A stretch of 64,000 nt of DNA. Origin: Linum tenue. Taxonomy: Eukaryota > Streptophyta > Magnoliopsida > Malpighiales > Linaceae. The position numbers were made by a program, and so were the translations under genes. The notes beneath the pieces are model-generated. The model was not told the origin of the DNA, searched no databases, and saw only the letters and a program-made list of their open reading frames with translations. This document shows positions 10,952 through 24,456 of this stretch, piece by piece (within the stretch, counting starts at the first letter, position 1; the number at the start of each line of letters is the position of its first letter). The stretch is taken from assembly GCA_946122785.1 (NCBI GenBank), contig CAMGYJ010000008.1, positions 6,659,742 through 6,723,741 of the forward strand. Reading direction: 5' to 3'.

Positions 10952-13900
10952 ATGAGAAGCGCCGACGGGATCCTGGGTACCAGAGCCGGAGCCGGAAGAG
11001 TGGCAGCCGATGTAGCGAGGAGAAGGAAATGGCTGAAGAGACGAGAGACATGGCTAGTTATACTTGGAGTCATCCTCCACGCTGTTTACATGCTCAGCAT
11101 CTTCGACATCTACTTCAAGACACCAATTGTCCACGGCATGGATCCCGTTCAGCCTCGGTTCACTGCCCCCGCCAAACGCCTCGTCCTTCTCGTCGGTAAA
11201 GCTCGCTCCTTTGTTAGCAATTACTTTTCCCTTTGGTTGGGCAACTGTGAAGTGTTTGATAAAATGCCTCTGAGAGGCGGGGATATTGTTTTCTTCAACG
11301 TTTTCATTTTGAAACTTGCTTTATAGTTAGTTCATTGAGTTGAAAAAAGTATTTGCTGCAGCTGATGGATTACGTGCTGATAAGTTCTTTGAGCCGGATG
11401 TGGAGGGAAACTACAGAGCACCATTTTTGAGGAGTGTAATTAGGAACCAAGGTAGATGGGGAGTCTCTCATGCTCGGCCACCTACCGAATCAAGACCAGG
11501 CCATGTAGCTATCATTGCTGGGTTTTACGAGGATCCTAGTGCTGTCACAAAAGGTAGTCAATTGATCATTGGATTCCTTTCATCCGCAATTATTTAAGAA
11601 TCTAGAAAGGTACGATAGATGCAATTGACTGAACATATTCATTGCTTTGTGCAGGATGGAAAGCTAATCCAGTGGAGTTCGATTCAGTTTTTAATCAAAG
11701 CAGGCATACCTTTTCTTATGGGAGCCCAGATATTGTTCCAATCTTCTGTAGTGCGTTGCCCCATAGCACATGGAAGAGCTATCCTCATGAATTTGAAGAT
11801 TTCGCAACTGGTTAGTTAAAGTTCATGGCTTTGAACTGCTTTTGTGAGACGGTTTTCTCTTTAGGTTTAATTTTGAGGTTTCATAACTGGTGGAAGCTCG
11901 AGATTGTGGCATTCAAATGTTCAGTCATGGATGTGATCAAAATATATCATTTCAACGTACTGCCATGAAACTTTCATTTCGTATACACTAGCATTATTGT
12001 GTGATTTTCAGTTTTACTGAATGCTTTATCAATTCAATAGTCTTAATGCAGATGCTTCCTTTTTGGATGAGTGGTCTTTTGATCAATTTCAGAGCCTTCT
12101 GAATAGGTCAAACGAAGACCCAAAGTTGAAGGAGTTACTTCTACAAGATAAACTAGTCATATTTCTGCATCTACTGGGGTGTGATTCAAATGGACATGCA
12201 CACAGGCCCTTTTCATCTATTTATCTCAACAATGTTAAGGTTGTGGACCGCATTGCCGAACGCATGTATGCTCTTCTTGAAGACTATTACAAGGACAATC
12301 GTACTGCTTACATATTTACAGCTGACCATGGAATGAGCGATAAAGGTCTGTAGACAACAATTTATCTCATCCATTTTGCTTCTTCATGCTTTAACTACGA
12401 GACATTGATAAATAGTTCCGATCCTTGCCTTCTTGATTATTTGGATACAAACAACATTAACAAGCCAGATTTTCGCTTCCATTGCCCTGTTATATTATCC
12501 ATTTTGCAAAGAGATTTCTCATGCTTTCAGAACAGCAAAATGTTCACATCACATGGTTAAATTGTATGTAGCCATGCATTTTTAGATGTTCCAGAACCTC
12601 TTTTACATCACTGTGAAGTATCCCACTGCTTTATGTTACAAAATAAGTTTTCTGAGCGCCTGTCTGTCCGCTCTTTGTTAGTCTAAGCCTTCACATTAAT
12701 GGTTGGCCTAACAGGTAGTCATGGTGATGGGCATCCTACAAACACTGATACTCCCCTTGTGGCTTGGGGAGCAGGAGTCAAATATCCAAGGCCGGTATCC
12801 GAGAGCACCCATTCTGATCATGGTTTACGCTTCGTTGATGAGCATGAACATGACACACCTACTCCAGTAGAATGGGGCCTAAGTGGCATAGAACGAGTGG
12901 ACGTTAATCAAGCTGATATTGCACCTCTTATGGTTATATACTTCTAACAATTCTATGTGCTGAGCTTGAAAAATTACTTTCAACTCTAAACTTTTTATAT
13001 TTTCCGAGGTACTTACATTACTTTGCTTTTGCTTTTTTCTGTTGGCAGTCAACACTTGTTGGCATACCTTGTCCCGTTAACTCGGTGGGAAACTTGCCAC
13101 TAGGCTACATAAGCATGATCAAGGTTAGTACAGCATTACCAACTCAGTTTAAGTTGCCGATAAACTTTATATTTCTTCATAAGTTGCATGCTGGTCTCAT
13201 GGCTCAAACCTAGGGTAGGTTTGTGTTTTCATCCAGTAAACATTTCTGAAGTATTATAATATATCAGTATTATTATATGAGTATATATATAGATACAATA
13301 TAGTTTTCTGTCAAAACAAACATGATATATCTTGCATAATATGACATCTGGCTGCTAGACGATGGTTTTAGACCTGTTGAAAGTATCTCATTTTTTTTTT
13401 TTTTTTGTCCAGGCAGAAGAAGTTGAAGCTGTGTTAGCAAACACGAAACAGATTTTGAGCCAGTTTCTTCGCAAATCACGTATCCTTTCCTTCTGTTGTT
13501 AAGTTCCAACACAGTACCTGAAGCCTTCCAACTTGTAGAAATTAACTGTTTTAGTGAAAAGGAGACAAGTATGTCCGATGACATAGCTCCATTTTCTGTG
13601 TCACATCGATTTCCCTGACGATCTCAGAGATGAAGCAGTCAAGCTCCTTGTATTTCAAGCCATTTGGACCATTGGCTAATCATTCAGCTTTACTGGAGCA
13701 GATTGAATCTCTAATATCCATTAAGGACTATGAAGCTGCAGTGAAACTATCTGAAGATCTAAGAAGCTTGGCTCTGCAAGGACTTCACTATTTTCAGACA
13801 TATGATTGGTTGATGTTAATGACCATGATTACTCTGGGGTACATTGGCTGGATGCTGTATATTATTCTTCATGTCCTGCAATCGTATACTTCACTGGCGA

Positions 13901-16900
13901 GAGATATCATGAAGATGCAACCAGCTGTGCCACAGAAACATACTTCTGGAAAGAAAACTGTAAGCGTTCATGCTTGTAGTTCACGTTTCAGAACTAGTGG
14001 GAAAAAACTGTAAAAGAATTACTAATTGTAGCTGGTTGTTAGCTAATTGTCCGTATATGCAATGAACATTTCTGGTAAAATACCTAAGGATATCTTAGTC
14101 AGTCTAGCCATCCTATTTTAAACTTCTGTAAATTAAATATTTGTTAATTAAAACACTTTTGTCCAGGAAGTGTTTTCGAGACTGATGTCTTGGAAGTTGG
14201 CATGCTGCCATCTATCACAGTGCCTGCATGAAAATTATAAAGTGTGGAAATTCTATGGTTTGTGGAGACATCTTCATTGGTTTGTGTTAAGTGTGTTTCA
14301 TTACTGTGTTACTTAATTGTTGGTCTCCTTCCGTTATTCCTTCAAATTTTACGGTTTATGATAAAAACAGCTCTAACATTTGTGGCAGCTGCCAATTTTT
14401 ACCTGTGAATCTTGGTTTCTCAAGTAACCATATTGTTTCTTTTGATGCAAATTTTGGTTTGTTTCACAGGTTTATCTGCTTGGATTTTTAGTCATGGGCA
14501 TAACTTCACTTCTCTTGATTGTGGAACATTCTCCACCCCTTTATCATTCATATATCGCGATGACTGTGTTTCTCTGGACCAACATACTGGGTGAATATCG
14601 TTTTATCCAATTGATATGGAGGTACTTAAGTGAGAGAAAGTCCAGGACTGTTACTACACTGATAGCTGTTTTTTGTGTGTCAATAGTCGTCCTTGAACTC
14701 CTGGTAAGTGTATCTAGTATGTCTGCTCTTCTCAAGCTTTTTAGTTTTTATGCCATGTCAGAAGCTGCAAGTTACATAACATCTCTGCTGCTACGATTAA
14801 CAGGTTCATAGCTTCACAGAAAGAAAGCTCTATACTTGGTGTTTCTTAACTGTGGGAATAGTGGCGCCTGTCTATCTTTTCAACAAGATTCCATGGAGAT
14901 CATGGATACCTGTTTTTGTTTGTGCTACATGCTGGTGTTTGTCTGTTTTCACTCTGATGCCTGCAGAAATTCCTGATAATACTGAACTAGTGTAAGTTGT
15001 TTCTCGAATTTCATGCTGAGTGCTGCCTCATTTTGAAGTTGAATTGTGTTTACTGTTATTTTTATATTGGCCCAAAGTCCGAATGAGTGAAGAAGCAACA
15101 ATTACATCCTATTTCATTATTATCTTATAATAATGAGTGGTCACTTGCCTGCAGGATTACGAGTGGAGTTCTGATAGTCATAATGGGAGCAGCTGCAAGG
15201 TGGCTGGATTTTCATTCGGAAGGAAATAAGTACTGGATGAACATATGTTTTCATGGGAAGGAGAAACTAAAGTTCCCAATGTTATTCTACATACAGGTGT
15301 GAAAGATCTCTATTTGTTTTTTTTATTCATAGTTTCCTCAAATTTTCTTATTTGACATTATGTATATTTTGTTTGAAAGTGTAGGCTCTTTTCGTTGGAT
15401 TATCATCAATCATGGTGCCATTGTCAACGTCTCACAGAACAGAGAAACAAGAATTGCACACATGGCACCAACTGATTAATTGGTTGATTGCAGGTATACT
15501 TTTAAACTATCTATGTTTTATGTAATTCATATCATCTGAATTCCCTGCTATTAGTTTGCCTTCTACAATGAAAATCCTGACGACAAGCGCCTCATAAGTA
15601 ATCCAATATCGCCTGAAAAGTATGTTTATTTGCAGGACAAATCATTTCCTGGCATACATGTATCTTATTTCTTCTATATAAGCCTTCTCAATGCATGAAG
15701 AAGCACAAATTCTATTTTCTGATTGAGAAAATAATGAGAAATTCCTATAAGACCTGATAAAAACAAGCTATTTTTGCAAACTATGTAAAGATTTTAATAC
15801 ATCAACTTCAGCTTGCCCTGAAGGTATGCTTAATTTGTACTGTACTGTACTGTACTTTAGTTGTACTGTTGGAAGCCCAGCTGATGTGCTGTGTGATATA
15901 TGGTTATTTTGTAAACTACAGTGACACCATTATTTATACTAATTCTTGTTCCGTTTTCGTTTTACGATAGGTTTCTCCATGATTCTTCCACTTTTCTCTG
16001 AGAATGGTCTCCTGTCTCGGCTTACATCTATTTTTCTTGGATTTGCACCCACATTCCTGCTACTCTCCATTGGGTATAGAACTGCTAGCTACCTTTTAAC
16101 CATATCCTATTGGTAGCATTGAGTAATAAAGGGTGCAGGTCAACCACTTTAAGATGAAAATTAATGTACTTTTGTCCCTACTTGGCTGATTACCTGCAGA
16201 TACGAAGCTCTCTTCTATGGTGCACTTTCTCTTGTACTCATGTCGTGGATTATATTTGAGAACACCCTTCTTCAGTTAACTAAGGCGAAGAAAATGTCAT
16301 CTGCAACAAACATGGATGCCAATACCAAACTTGAAAATGGAGATAGATTCTTGCAGCTTTCTGACATGAGGATCCCATTAACTTTCGTAAGTGCACCTGG
16401 AATTTTATTCTGCTTCAACCACTGATTAATTGTTGCTAGTTAGTGGAGCTAGAGTCTCAGTTTTCAGGAAGTTGATACTTACTGAGATATATTTTCTGAA
16501 AAAGATGTTAAATGTAATCTGCTGATTTTTTCCCCCTTGCAGATGGTTTTGTTTAATGTTGCCTTCTTTGGGACGGGGAATTTCGCAAGTATAGCAAGTT
16601 TTGAAATTTCATCTGTCTACAGGTTCATCACGGTTTTCAGTGTAAGTAAACATAAAAACCCTATGGGTCCGCTTGTTTGTTTTTGGTGTGAGAATCTTAT
16701 AACCCCGACTTATGTGATATTCTTTTTATTTGCAGCCGTTTCTTATGGCAGCCCTTCTTATCTTCAAGTTATTTATTCCATTCATGCTCGTCATGTAAGT
16801 AAAATCAGAAAGATAAGCATCCCAATCCTACTCTCTTATGGTTTGGATTTGAGTTAAGTTCTTATTGCTAATCTTATTTATCTCACATTCGATGCAGATG

Positions 16901-17606
16901 TGCATTCAGTGCAATAACAAAGCTACTACGAATACCGAGACTGGGGTGCTATTTTCTGGTCATTTTATGCTCAGACGTGATGACTATCCACTTCTTCTTC
17001 CTGGTATGATCCTGCTCTTCTTCTTTAACCGATCCAGTCTATATCAAGTTTTATTGACTTGCTCCAGTGCGTGGGCCTCTATTATATTGAGACGCCTTAA
17101 TAAATTATGCACCTGCAATTCATCAACTAGGTAACAACCATGCCCTTGGGTTGGGCCAACTTGATTCTAAGCTAAGCAGAAAGGGCTGCAATGTACAGTA
17201 ATTTAATACATTATGGACTTACCATATGTCAACTAGATGGTTGTTGTGCCCCTTGAGTCAACTTGATTCTGGGCCAGCAAAAATAAACGCTCTCAAGTCT
17301 TGTATAGCTGCAAAGCCTCGTTAACTTTTCTTAAAGAAAAAACTATTGGTTACATATTGAATTGTGCTGTTGAACACTTCCAACTTATTAAAACCAAATT
17401 TGATAATTTCCACAATCCTTAAATGTTGTGGGGAAATGCAGGTCAGAAACACAGGAAGTTGGATGGAGATAGGCAACAGCATCAGCCATTTTGGAATAAT
17501 GAGCGCCCAAGTAGTTTTCGTGCTATTACTCTTCGCCATCACAAACATCTACACGAGAGGCATCCAGGTCAGAACAGGTCGCCCCTCGTCCCAGAAAGAA
17601 GTATAG
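10952..17606 (+). CDS. PIGN: GPI ethanolamine phosphate transferase 1 (PIG-N)
   Basis: ER membrane enzyme that adds ethanolamine phosphate to the first mannose of the GPI-anchor precursor. Eighteen exons: 10952-11195, 11362-11553, 11655-11810, 12052-12345, 12715-12932, 13049-13123, 13413-13479, 13628-13959, 14470-14703, 14804-14991, 15155-15296, 15385-15493, 15971-16073, 16200-16386, 16543-16641, 16736-16794, 16898-17003, 17442-17606. All phases agree and the total is 989 aa, close to plant PIG-N length. A transmembrane anchor lies at about 33-51, followed by FDIYFKTP. The luminal alkaline-phosphatase-like domain has [47 protein letters not shown] and PLVAWGAG, which form the metal-binding site. 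The C-terminal half is a multi-spanning membrane region. Most plant relatives read SDGLR; here it is ADGLR. An in-frame upstream ATG at 10877 exists, but 10952 matches the usual N terminus. The weakest donor is at 13480 (gtatcc). Confidence 0.95.
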
Positions 17607-18489
17607 CTTGCAAAACTGTAAAAGTTAAACCAGTCCTTAATACCCCAGAAATCTGAGTTCAGGCCTCAGAACAGCTTCTTTCTGGGCGTCAATCCCTAGC
17701 CAGCGGACTATTTCTGAAAGTTCTTCCGATTCGATTTTGTAGCAGGTGCGACGTGTTTCTTACTAAGGCTTTAGAGTAGTTTTGATTGATTTACAGCACT
17801 ATTTCTGTAGAATGTATACACAATCCCACCATGTATCAGCTTTAGAATTTCAAGTGAGTTTTGAAGCTAACTTCCGGGAAACTCTTTTTGGTCTGACCTC
17901 ATTTCTTTGATATTTCAGTCTAAAAGCAGATTGGAATTTAACCAAGTACACATTTTTTATTCTATGGTGACATTGACATACTGAGGTTCGCTGGCTCCCC
18001 CGTAGTCGTGTTAAAGACTTCATGCATTATGATTGGGAGGAAGGAAGCTTGAAGGCAAGTTACTTGCTATTCATAGAAACAGAAGTCTTCCAGTTGTTAC
18101 ATCGGCGGTTTAAAACAACTACCACCTTGTCTTTTTATTTATTGTCGCCAATTAAAAGATGCCACGTGGCATCTTTTTCTTGCTAATCACCATCGTCTTC
18201 CTCGACAAGCCTGACAAAAGCAATTTCTCATCTCTCAGCTCACCAAACCAAAAATATAAACAAAATCACCTTGAGGAGGAAAGAGATTAAAAAGACAAAA
18301 CATCTCCCTAATTTCAAAGTAAAGATGAATTAAACTATTCACAGTTCATTGACCTACTCTCTGCAAGCACCATCTATATGTAAATGCATCCATCCCAACC
18401 AATTGTCAAGGAGAATAGCGCAGCTCCATGGGCAGCTAGATTCCTTCACCATGATTTTATCCTAAGCAAAGTTGATCATCCAGGCAAAG
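17607..18489. other. Intergenic between PIG-N and SAG101-like genes
   Basis: Holds the 3' UTR of PIG-N and the promoter of the next gene. No coding frame with family character and no clear TATA box. Confidence 0.6.
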
Positions 18490-20708
18490 ATGAACCACCA
18501 GCCTCCTATGTAAACCTCCCAACTCCTCTCCCCTCCACTTGCTAGCTAATCATTTCATCACTTGCTCCTTCTCTTCTTTTCCTCTGCTTTTCTTTTTTGG
18601 CTTCTAGGTGGTGCTTGATTGCTCTGTTTTCGGGTTTCTTCAGATTCAACAGTGGCGTGGAGCTGGCGAGCTCAGTGGTCGACTCAGAACTACTGGACCA
18701 ATCATGGAGCTCCATCTGCAACCTGTACACCGAAGTCAACAGCCACCCCCATCAGCAATCTCCTTCTCCTGCAACATTCAAAATCTTCAAGCAACATAAC
18801 TTAACCATTATAGCTTTCGTCACTTCACCAATCTACACCCCACAGCATCTGCAACAGCAGGGAGGTCAAGATTTGTTGACATCAGCAACCCTCAAAGCTC
18901 AAAACTTTCCACACCTTGATTTCCTCTGCTCCAGGGGCAACCCTTCTTTCTCCATCCACTCAGCTGCAGTTTCCAGTTTTGCCCTTCTCTTCGATGACCT
19001 CAAGGCTTCCCCACATCAGGTAAAGTTCCAACCTTTTTCCATCTTTACATTTCTCCATCTCAACAAACCCAAATCTGAAATGAAATGCTCTGTTTTGGGA
19101 TTCGTTTGTTTTCTCTCAGTTTCTTGTTTCGCGAGATGACGAGATAGTTCTGGATTCGCCATTGATAGTGACCGGCCATGCCCTTGGAGGGTCGATAGCT
19201 TCATTGTTTACACTATGGCTGCTGGACGGTATGAGTCAGCTTCCGTCCAAGAAGCCATCGAAGAAGCTCCCACTCTGCATCACATTTGGCTCCCCCTTGA
19301 TTGGTGACTCCGGCCTCCACCGTGGCATTTCCCAGCGGTCCACGTGGAAGTCTTCCTTCCTACATGTGGTTTCCAACCATGATTTTCTCCCGAGGCTATT
19401 GATGACGGCTTCAAATTACAAGCCTTTTGGCACATTTATGCTGTGCTCTGAGATGGATTCCACTTGCGTAGAGGACCCAGATGTAGTTTCGATTTTGTTC
19501 CGGAAATGGATCGAATTGGCTCATTTGGGTTCTGGTGAAGGATTGCCTGTTGAGCATTATGGGTTGATGGTGGGGCATCTCAAGCGTAGAGATTTGTGCA
19601 AGGGGAGCTCAGATCTTGGTTGGCCAGTTGCGGATTCATTACAGGCTGGGATTATCTTGTTACTTGACTCTATTGGGATTGCCAGAAATCAGGTGAGAAA
19701 AACTTCACTGAATGCACTGTCAAGATGACTTAGTACTTTGGACCATTGATTACTGAATTCACGCTGTTGTTTTTTGGCGTCCAATAACAGCACCAACATC
19801 CAAGCGTAACGGACCTGGCATCCCAATTGTACCGAAAAGAGAGGCTATTGGTCCTCAGCAAAAGGAACGCCATGGATCCCAGCAGGAAACTAAACGACAT
19901 CAAGATCAAGATGGCCTTCTTAGAATGGTACAAGAAGGACTGCAAGAACAAAGGCGTAGGCTACTACGACAGCTACAAGAACCAGAGAGCCACATCGGAC
20001 ATGGACATCGCCAAGCACAAGAAGTACCTCACGAATTACTGGAAAGAAATGGTGGAAGAAGCCGAGAGCCACCCTCAGAAAGAAGGCGCCTACGTCAGGA
20101 TGACGTGGCTCTACGCCGGGAACACATACCGGAAAATGGTGGAGCCACTAGACATCGCAGAGTACTACAGGAAAACAGAAAACAGAGACTACGTGAAACA
20201 GGGGAGGTCGAAGCATTACGTTCTTTTGGAGAAATGGTGGAAGGAAGACTGTGAAAGCCATCATCCGATGGATTTGTTGTCGAAGAAGAGGAATGTTGAT
20301 GGTAATTTCACGGAGGATTCCTGCTTCTGGGCTCACGTCGAGGAGGCGCGGTTTTCGTGTGGGTTGATCAAGGATTTTGGGAGGTTTGGTGGTGGGAACG
20401 AAGAAGAGAAGAGGTTGTGTGAAGGTTATTTGTTGTGGTTTGAAAGGTATGTGATGGAGCAGATTGGGAACTATGCGTTGAATCCTGAGGTTTTTGTTGC
20501 TGGGAGTAGTTTTATGAAGTGGTGGGCAGAGTTTCAGGGGATTGTGGGGAGTGGTCACAGATCAGAGTTGGCTGAGTACATGAGGAAAGGGGTGTACCGC
20601 AAGTATGGCTCTGATACGGTTACTAACTCGCCTCATTCGAACGAATTGGTTTTTAACATGATACCAGGAAATTTTGTTGGCAAAAATGGCGGCATGTTTG
20701 GATCCTGA
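18490..20708 (+). CDS. SAG101: SAG101-like EDS1-family protein, copy 1
   Basis: SAG101 is a lipase-like partner of EDS1; the heterodimer relays signals from TIR-type immune receptors to helper NLRs. Four exons, 18490-18509, 18644-19019, 19120-19692 and 19791-20708, give about 628 aa. The tiny first exon (MNHQPP) followed by FNSGVELA is the family's N terminus. The lipase-like domain (about 1-320) has VTGHALGGS where true lipases have GHSLGG: residue 153 is Ala, so the nucleophile is missing, as expected for this non-catalytic lineage. The C-terminal EP domain has EWYKKDCKNKG, GYYDSYK, MVEPLDIAEYY and YVLLEKWWKED. It is longer than Arabidopsis SAG101 (about 537 aa as I recall). Copy 2 starts about 710 bp downstream with the same exon layout, so this is a tandem duplication. 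Confidence 0.92.
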
Positions 20709-21417
20709 TAGTCATCAATGATCGAAGCTTATCATATAGTCAACCCATGCAAAACTTCAAGCTCAATAATAGAGTTTCGTTCGAGGGTATAGATAAAGTA
20801 ATGGCATAAGATACAACCTTGATCCTCTTTCTTTCGACAATTAGAGCTATCGAGACGAACTGGTCTCTGATGATCAATGGCTAAGTTGCAGCATCTGTGG
20901 GAAGTAATGGATGCTCTCATTTAGTGGATGTGAACTTACAATCATGTGTACATAAACATTGGTGTAAGTTCTGTAGATTTGCTGATGTAACTTTAAGTTT
21001 GTAAGATCATCACTTAATGTTATAGAAGCTGCTTCTCCTAAAGTCAGTTTTCAACTAGATTTCTGCTGAAAGTGTGAAGGAGAAGGCACAAAGGATCACC
21101 TCGTATTACACATTGACCTCTTCTTCCCAAGCTTCTTCTTCTTCTTGGGCCCACTTTACTTTCTCTTGGCAAACATATTTGGTCCCTTTCTTCAACCACA
21201 TCAAGCCACAATGGTTCTGATTCCCTCCATTTCATTGCCCAAGGAACCCCATAGTATAGCATTCAGCTTTTATCCTAAGCAAAGTTAACCATTCCTTCCA
21301 TTAAAGTACCAAAAAAAGAATGAAAAAGTTAACCAACCTATCACTTCTATAAGAGGAAGGAAAAAAGAACAGGTTGTAGCTTATAAACCCATTCCCCCCA
21401 TATAGCTTGGAGAAACC
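20709..21417. other. Spacer between the two SAG101-like genes
   Basis: About 710 bp with the 3' UTR of copy 1 and the promoter and leader of copy 2. The phrase 'tttatcctaagcaaagtt' occurs both here (21270-21287) and upstream of copy 1 (18456-18473), evidence that promoter sequence was duplicated with the gene. Confidence 0.6.
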
Positions 21418-23552
21418 ATGAGCCTCCACCAGCCTCAAATGTATGTCTTACCCAATCAAACCATCTCTTGTTCTTCTTGTACTTGTTCTGCCAACTAAAG
21501 TTCTTACCTGTTTTGATGTTGCAGATTTGACAGTGGGCTGGAATTGGCAAGTTGTGTGGTAAACTCAGATTTGCTACCTCTATCATGGACCTCCATCTCG
21601 AGTCTATACTCAGAAATGAAGGCAAACCCACCTCAGCAATCTCCATCGTCTCTGTCTCCAAGGTTTCAAATTTACAAGCAAAAAGACAACGCAGCAGTTG
21701 TTGTTGCATTTGCGACATGTCCAGTTTACTCTCCTGATCATCTTCTCCAAGGAGATGGAGGGACAGAGTTGGTTTCATCAGCAGATCTCAAGCAGCAGGA
21801 CTTCCCTCACTTTGAATTCCTCTGCTCCAAAGCCAACCCATCTTTCTCCCTCCACAATGCCGCAATCACCTGCTTTGCCTCTCTTTTCGACGACCTCCTT
21901 CCTCTCACGTCTGAGGTACCACTTCTTCTTGCTTCCTTTGCCTTGTATAGTTTTCATGCCGTTATGGGTGAGATTGGACTTCAAGTTCTGAGCTCCAGGT
22001 GTGACCAATCTTGTCATGGCTTTCTACATTTTTCTACCTGAACCCCTTTTACTTTGTACCGCAGTTGCTTGTCACAAAAGGCAATGAGATAGCCCTGAAA
22101 TCGCCACTAATAGTGACGGGACATGCCTTAGGAGGTTCAATCGCCTCCCTCTTCACGCTATGGCTGCTGGACAGAATGAGCTCCAAGAAGCCGACAAAGA
22201 GGCTCCCTCTCTGCATAACCTTCGGGTCGCCCCTCGTCGGCGACAAAGGCCTCCGCCAGGCCGTCTCGCAGCGCTCTACGTGGCCCTCCTGCTTCCTCCA
22301 TGTCGCTTCGAGCCGTGACCATCTTCCCTCTGCCCTCCTTGCCACAGCGATCCATTCTTCTTCTTCTTCATCATCGAGCAGTAATTATGAGCCATTTGGG
22401 ACGTTTCTGATGTGTGATGAGCAGAGTTGCGATTGCGTTGGAGACCCTGAAATTGTTTCGCGGTTGCTTTCCCACAAAGCGTCTGATCAATTGGAATCTC
22501 TCAGCGTTGATGAATATGGGAAAATGGTGGAATATCTCAAGTCCAGAGTTATTTGCCAAGGAAGCTCGATACTTGGTCGTCCCATGGCGAATTCAATGCA
22601 GGCTGGGATTGCTTTACAGCTTCAATCAATCGGCATTTCGCTAGATCAGGTAAACAGAGATCTCCAGGCCTTCCTTTTTACTTTGGCTAATAATAAGTGT
22701 ACTTAAAATGGGTATTACGTAATAATATCAATGCAGCAGAAGCAGAGCACAATCAGCCTAGCTACAGAGCTGGAGAAGAAGCAGAAATTCTCATCTTTCC
22801 GCAAACGGAGCGCGCTGGAGCAGAGCAGGAAATTACAAGAGATCAAAATGAAGATGGCCTACTTAGAATGGTATAAAAAGGACAGCAGAAACAAAGGAAG
22901 AGGGTACTACGACAGCTACAAAATACAGAGCACCACAGCCGACATAGAAATCGCCAAGTACAAGAAATTCCTGACCAATTACTGGAAGGACCTCGTCGAA
23001 GAAGCCGAGAGCAAGTCCCAAAAGGAGAGCTTGTTCTTCCGAACCATGTTCCTCTACGGCGGAACGAATTACCGGCGGATGGTGGAGCCACTCGACATCG
23101 CAGAGTTCTACCGAGATGGGAAAAACAGAGACTACAAGAAACAGGGGAGGTCGCCGCATTACGTTCTGCTGGAGAAATGGCAGAAGGAAGACGCGGCAGG
23201 GAAGGGCAAGATGAAGAAGAAGGAGAAGAAGCCAGTGGATATGATGACTGAAGATTCCTGCTTCTGGGCGGATGTGGAGGAGGCTCTGTTTGCGGTGAGA
23301 TTGTTGAAGCAGAAGGGTAGCGGCGGTGGTGGCGAGTCCAGTGAGGCGAAGAACCGCTTGGTGGAGTTCCAGAGGTACGTCATGGAGCAGATTGAGAACT
23401 ATGCGGTGGATTCTGAGATTTTCCTGCGGGAGAGCTCGTTTATGGTTTGGTGGAAGGAGTTTCAGGAGATTGTTGCGATTGTTGGAAGTGGTAGTTCTTC
23501 GTTGGTTGAGTATATGAAGAGCGGCATGTACCTTAGCTATGGTTCTCCTTAG
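21418..23552 (+). CDS. SAG101: SAG101-like EDS1-family protein, copy 2
   Basis: Same role and architecture as the upstream copy. Exons 21418-21440, 21525-21915, 22065-22649 and 22737-23552 give about 604 aa, with identical intron positions and phases (2, 0, 0). The N terminus is MSLHQPQI followed by FDSGLELA. The lipase-like motif is again VTGHALGGS, with Ala159 at the nucleophile position. Differences from copy 1 include a Ser-rich insertion near 22351-22382 (SSSSSSSSS) in the lipase-like domain and a Lys-rich insertion KMKKKEKK in the EP domain around 23208-23232. The EP landmarks EWYKKDSRNKG, GYYDSYK and MVEPLDIAEFY are intact. Both copies appear full length and functional. The antisense frame of 265 codons over exon 4 is a composition shadow. 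Confidence 0.92.
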
Positions 23553-24456
23553 TAATTCATATGCGTGTGTATTGAATTGTACCCTTTTCTCTGTAAACAA
23601 CCATGATTCACCCCAAGTGAAGTGTGTGTGTATATATGTACTACCATGCGTTTGTCTCATCCTCCACCTTTGAATTTTACTTTCAAATTGAAAGATTTTT
23701 TCAGTTCCAACAAGGTTCTGGTTCAGACGAGTTACCGTCTATAAGTACATTCCACTCCGATCAAGCATGTTTGGGGATTGGGGTCACGGAAATTCGAACC
23801 ATGACCACTTGGTCAAACTAGCTCTGATATAATGTAATATACCAATTGGTCCCAATAACTCGAGCTGTTGGGAGAAGGCTATGCTGGATCTTATACCACA
23901 CTCTAACACACGTTAGCCTTCTGTTCGGGTTTGGTCTGTAACCTTACTCTTTACCATATTGGATTAAGGCTAGACCGATGGAAAAGTACTATATATATTT
24001 CTCGTACTCCTCTATAATGGTCTCAAGTATAGTAAATACGATTTTTTCCCACTCATGGATTGACTAACATTTATGGAAATAGATTTTTTATTTCATTTAT
24101 GGATAAAATAATAAACATATAAACATTTTAGTTTATAAAAAATAGAGCATCCACATCAATGCAATTGCAAAAATAATTGCATTTGTGCTTTTTATTGTCA
24201 ACTCAACTTTTATGCAATCATTTTCGTCTTGTTCCCATGTACACCATGATCACCTCAATCACAAAATCGGATACCCCATTCAAGAAGATAACCAAATGCA
24301 TTTTTCATTCATAAAGTTACTCATTTTATCTAGCATCCCAAGTACACCACAGTCAGGGGAAACCTCATGAGTACTTTCATTGAAAATCAATCAAAGTGAG
24401 CCTCTTGGGCCATTACATCAGCAAAAAATATGGGCATACAGCCCTCCCAATATCTC
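23553..24456. other. Gene-free, with copia-like LTR fragment
   Basis: After the SAG101 3' flank (ttgaattgtacc) there is retroelement-like sequence, described separately. Around 24080-24456 there is AT-rich DNA leading into the LINE remnant. Confidence 0.55.
23740..24076. mobile_element. LTR retroelement fragment, family shared with 36.3 and 41.5 kb
   Basis: The stretch 23931-24075 aligns well by eye with 36281-36430: both have gtaacc, then ttaccatattggatta, then aagtactata, then tctcaagtatagt, and a final 'gactagctaacat'-like block. The preceding 23740-23900 part carries tagctctgatataatg, which in reverse resembles sequence often found next to LTR ends. No internal domain remains. Confidence 0.5.

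Noticed and set aside
22863..23660. 265-codon minus-strand frame over SAG101 copy 2 exon 4
   Set aside because: It lies opposite a conserved coding exon with the right family motifs; the antisense product has no recognisable domain and a codon-shadow composition.
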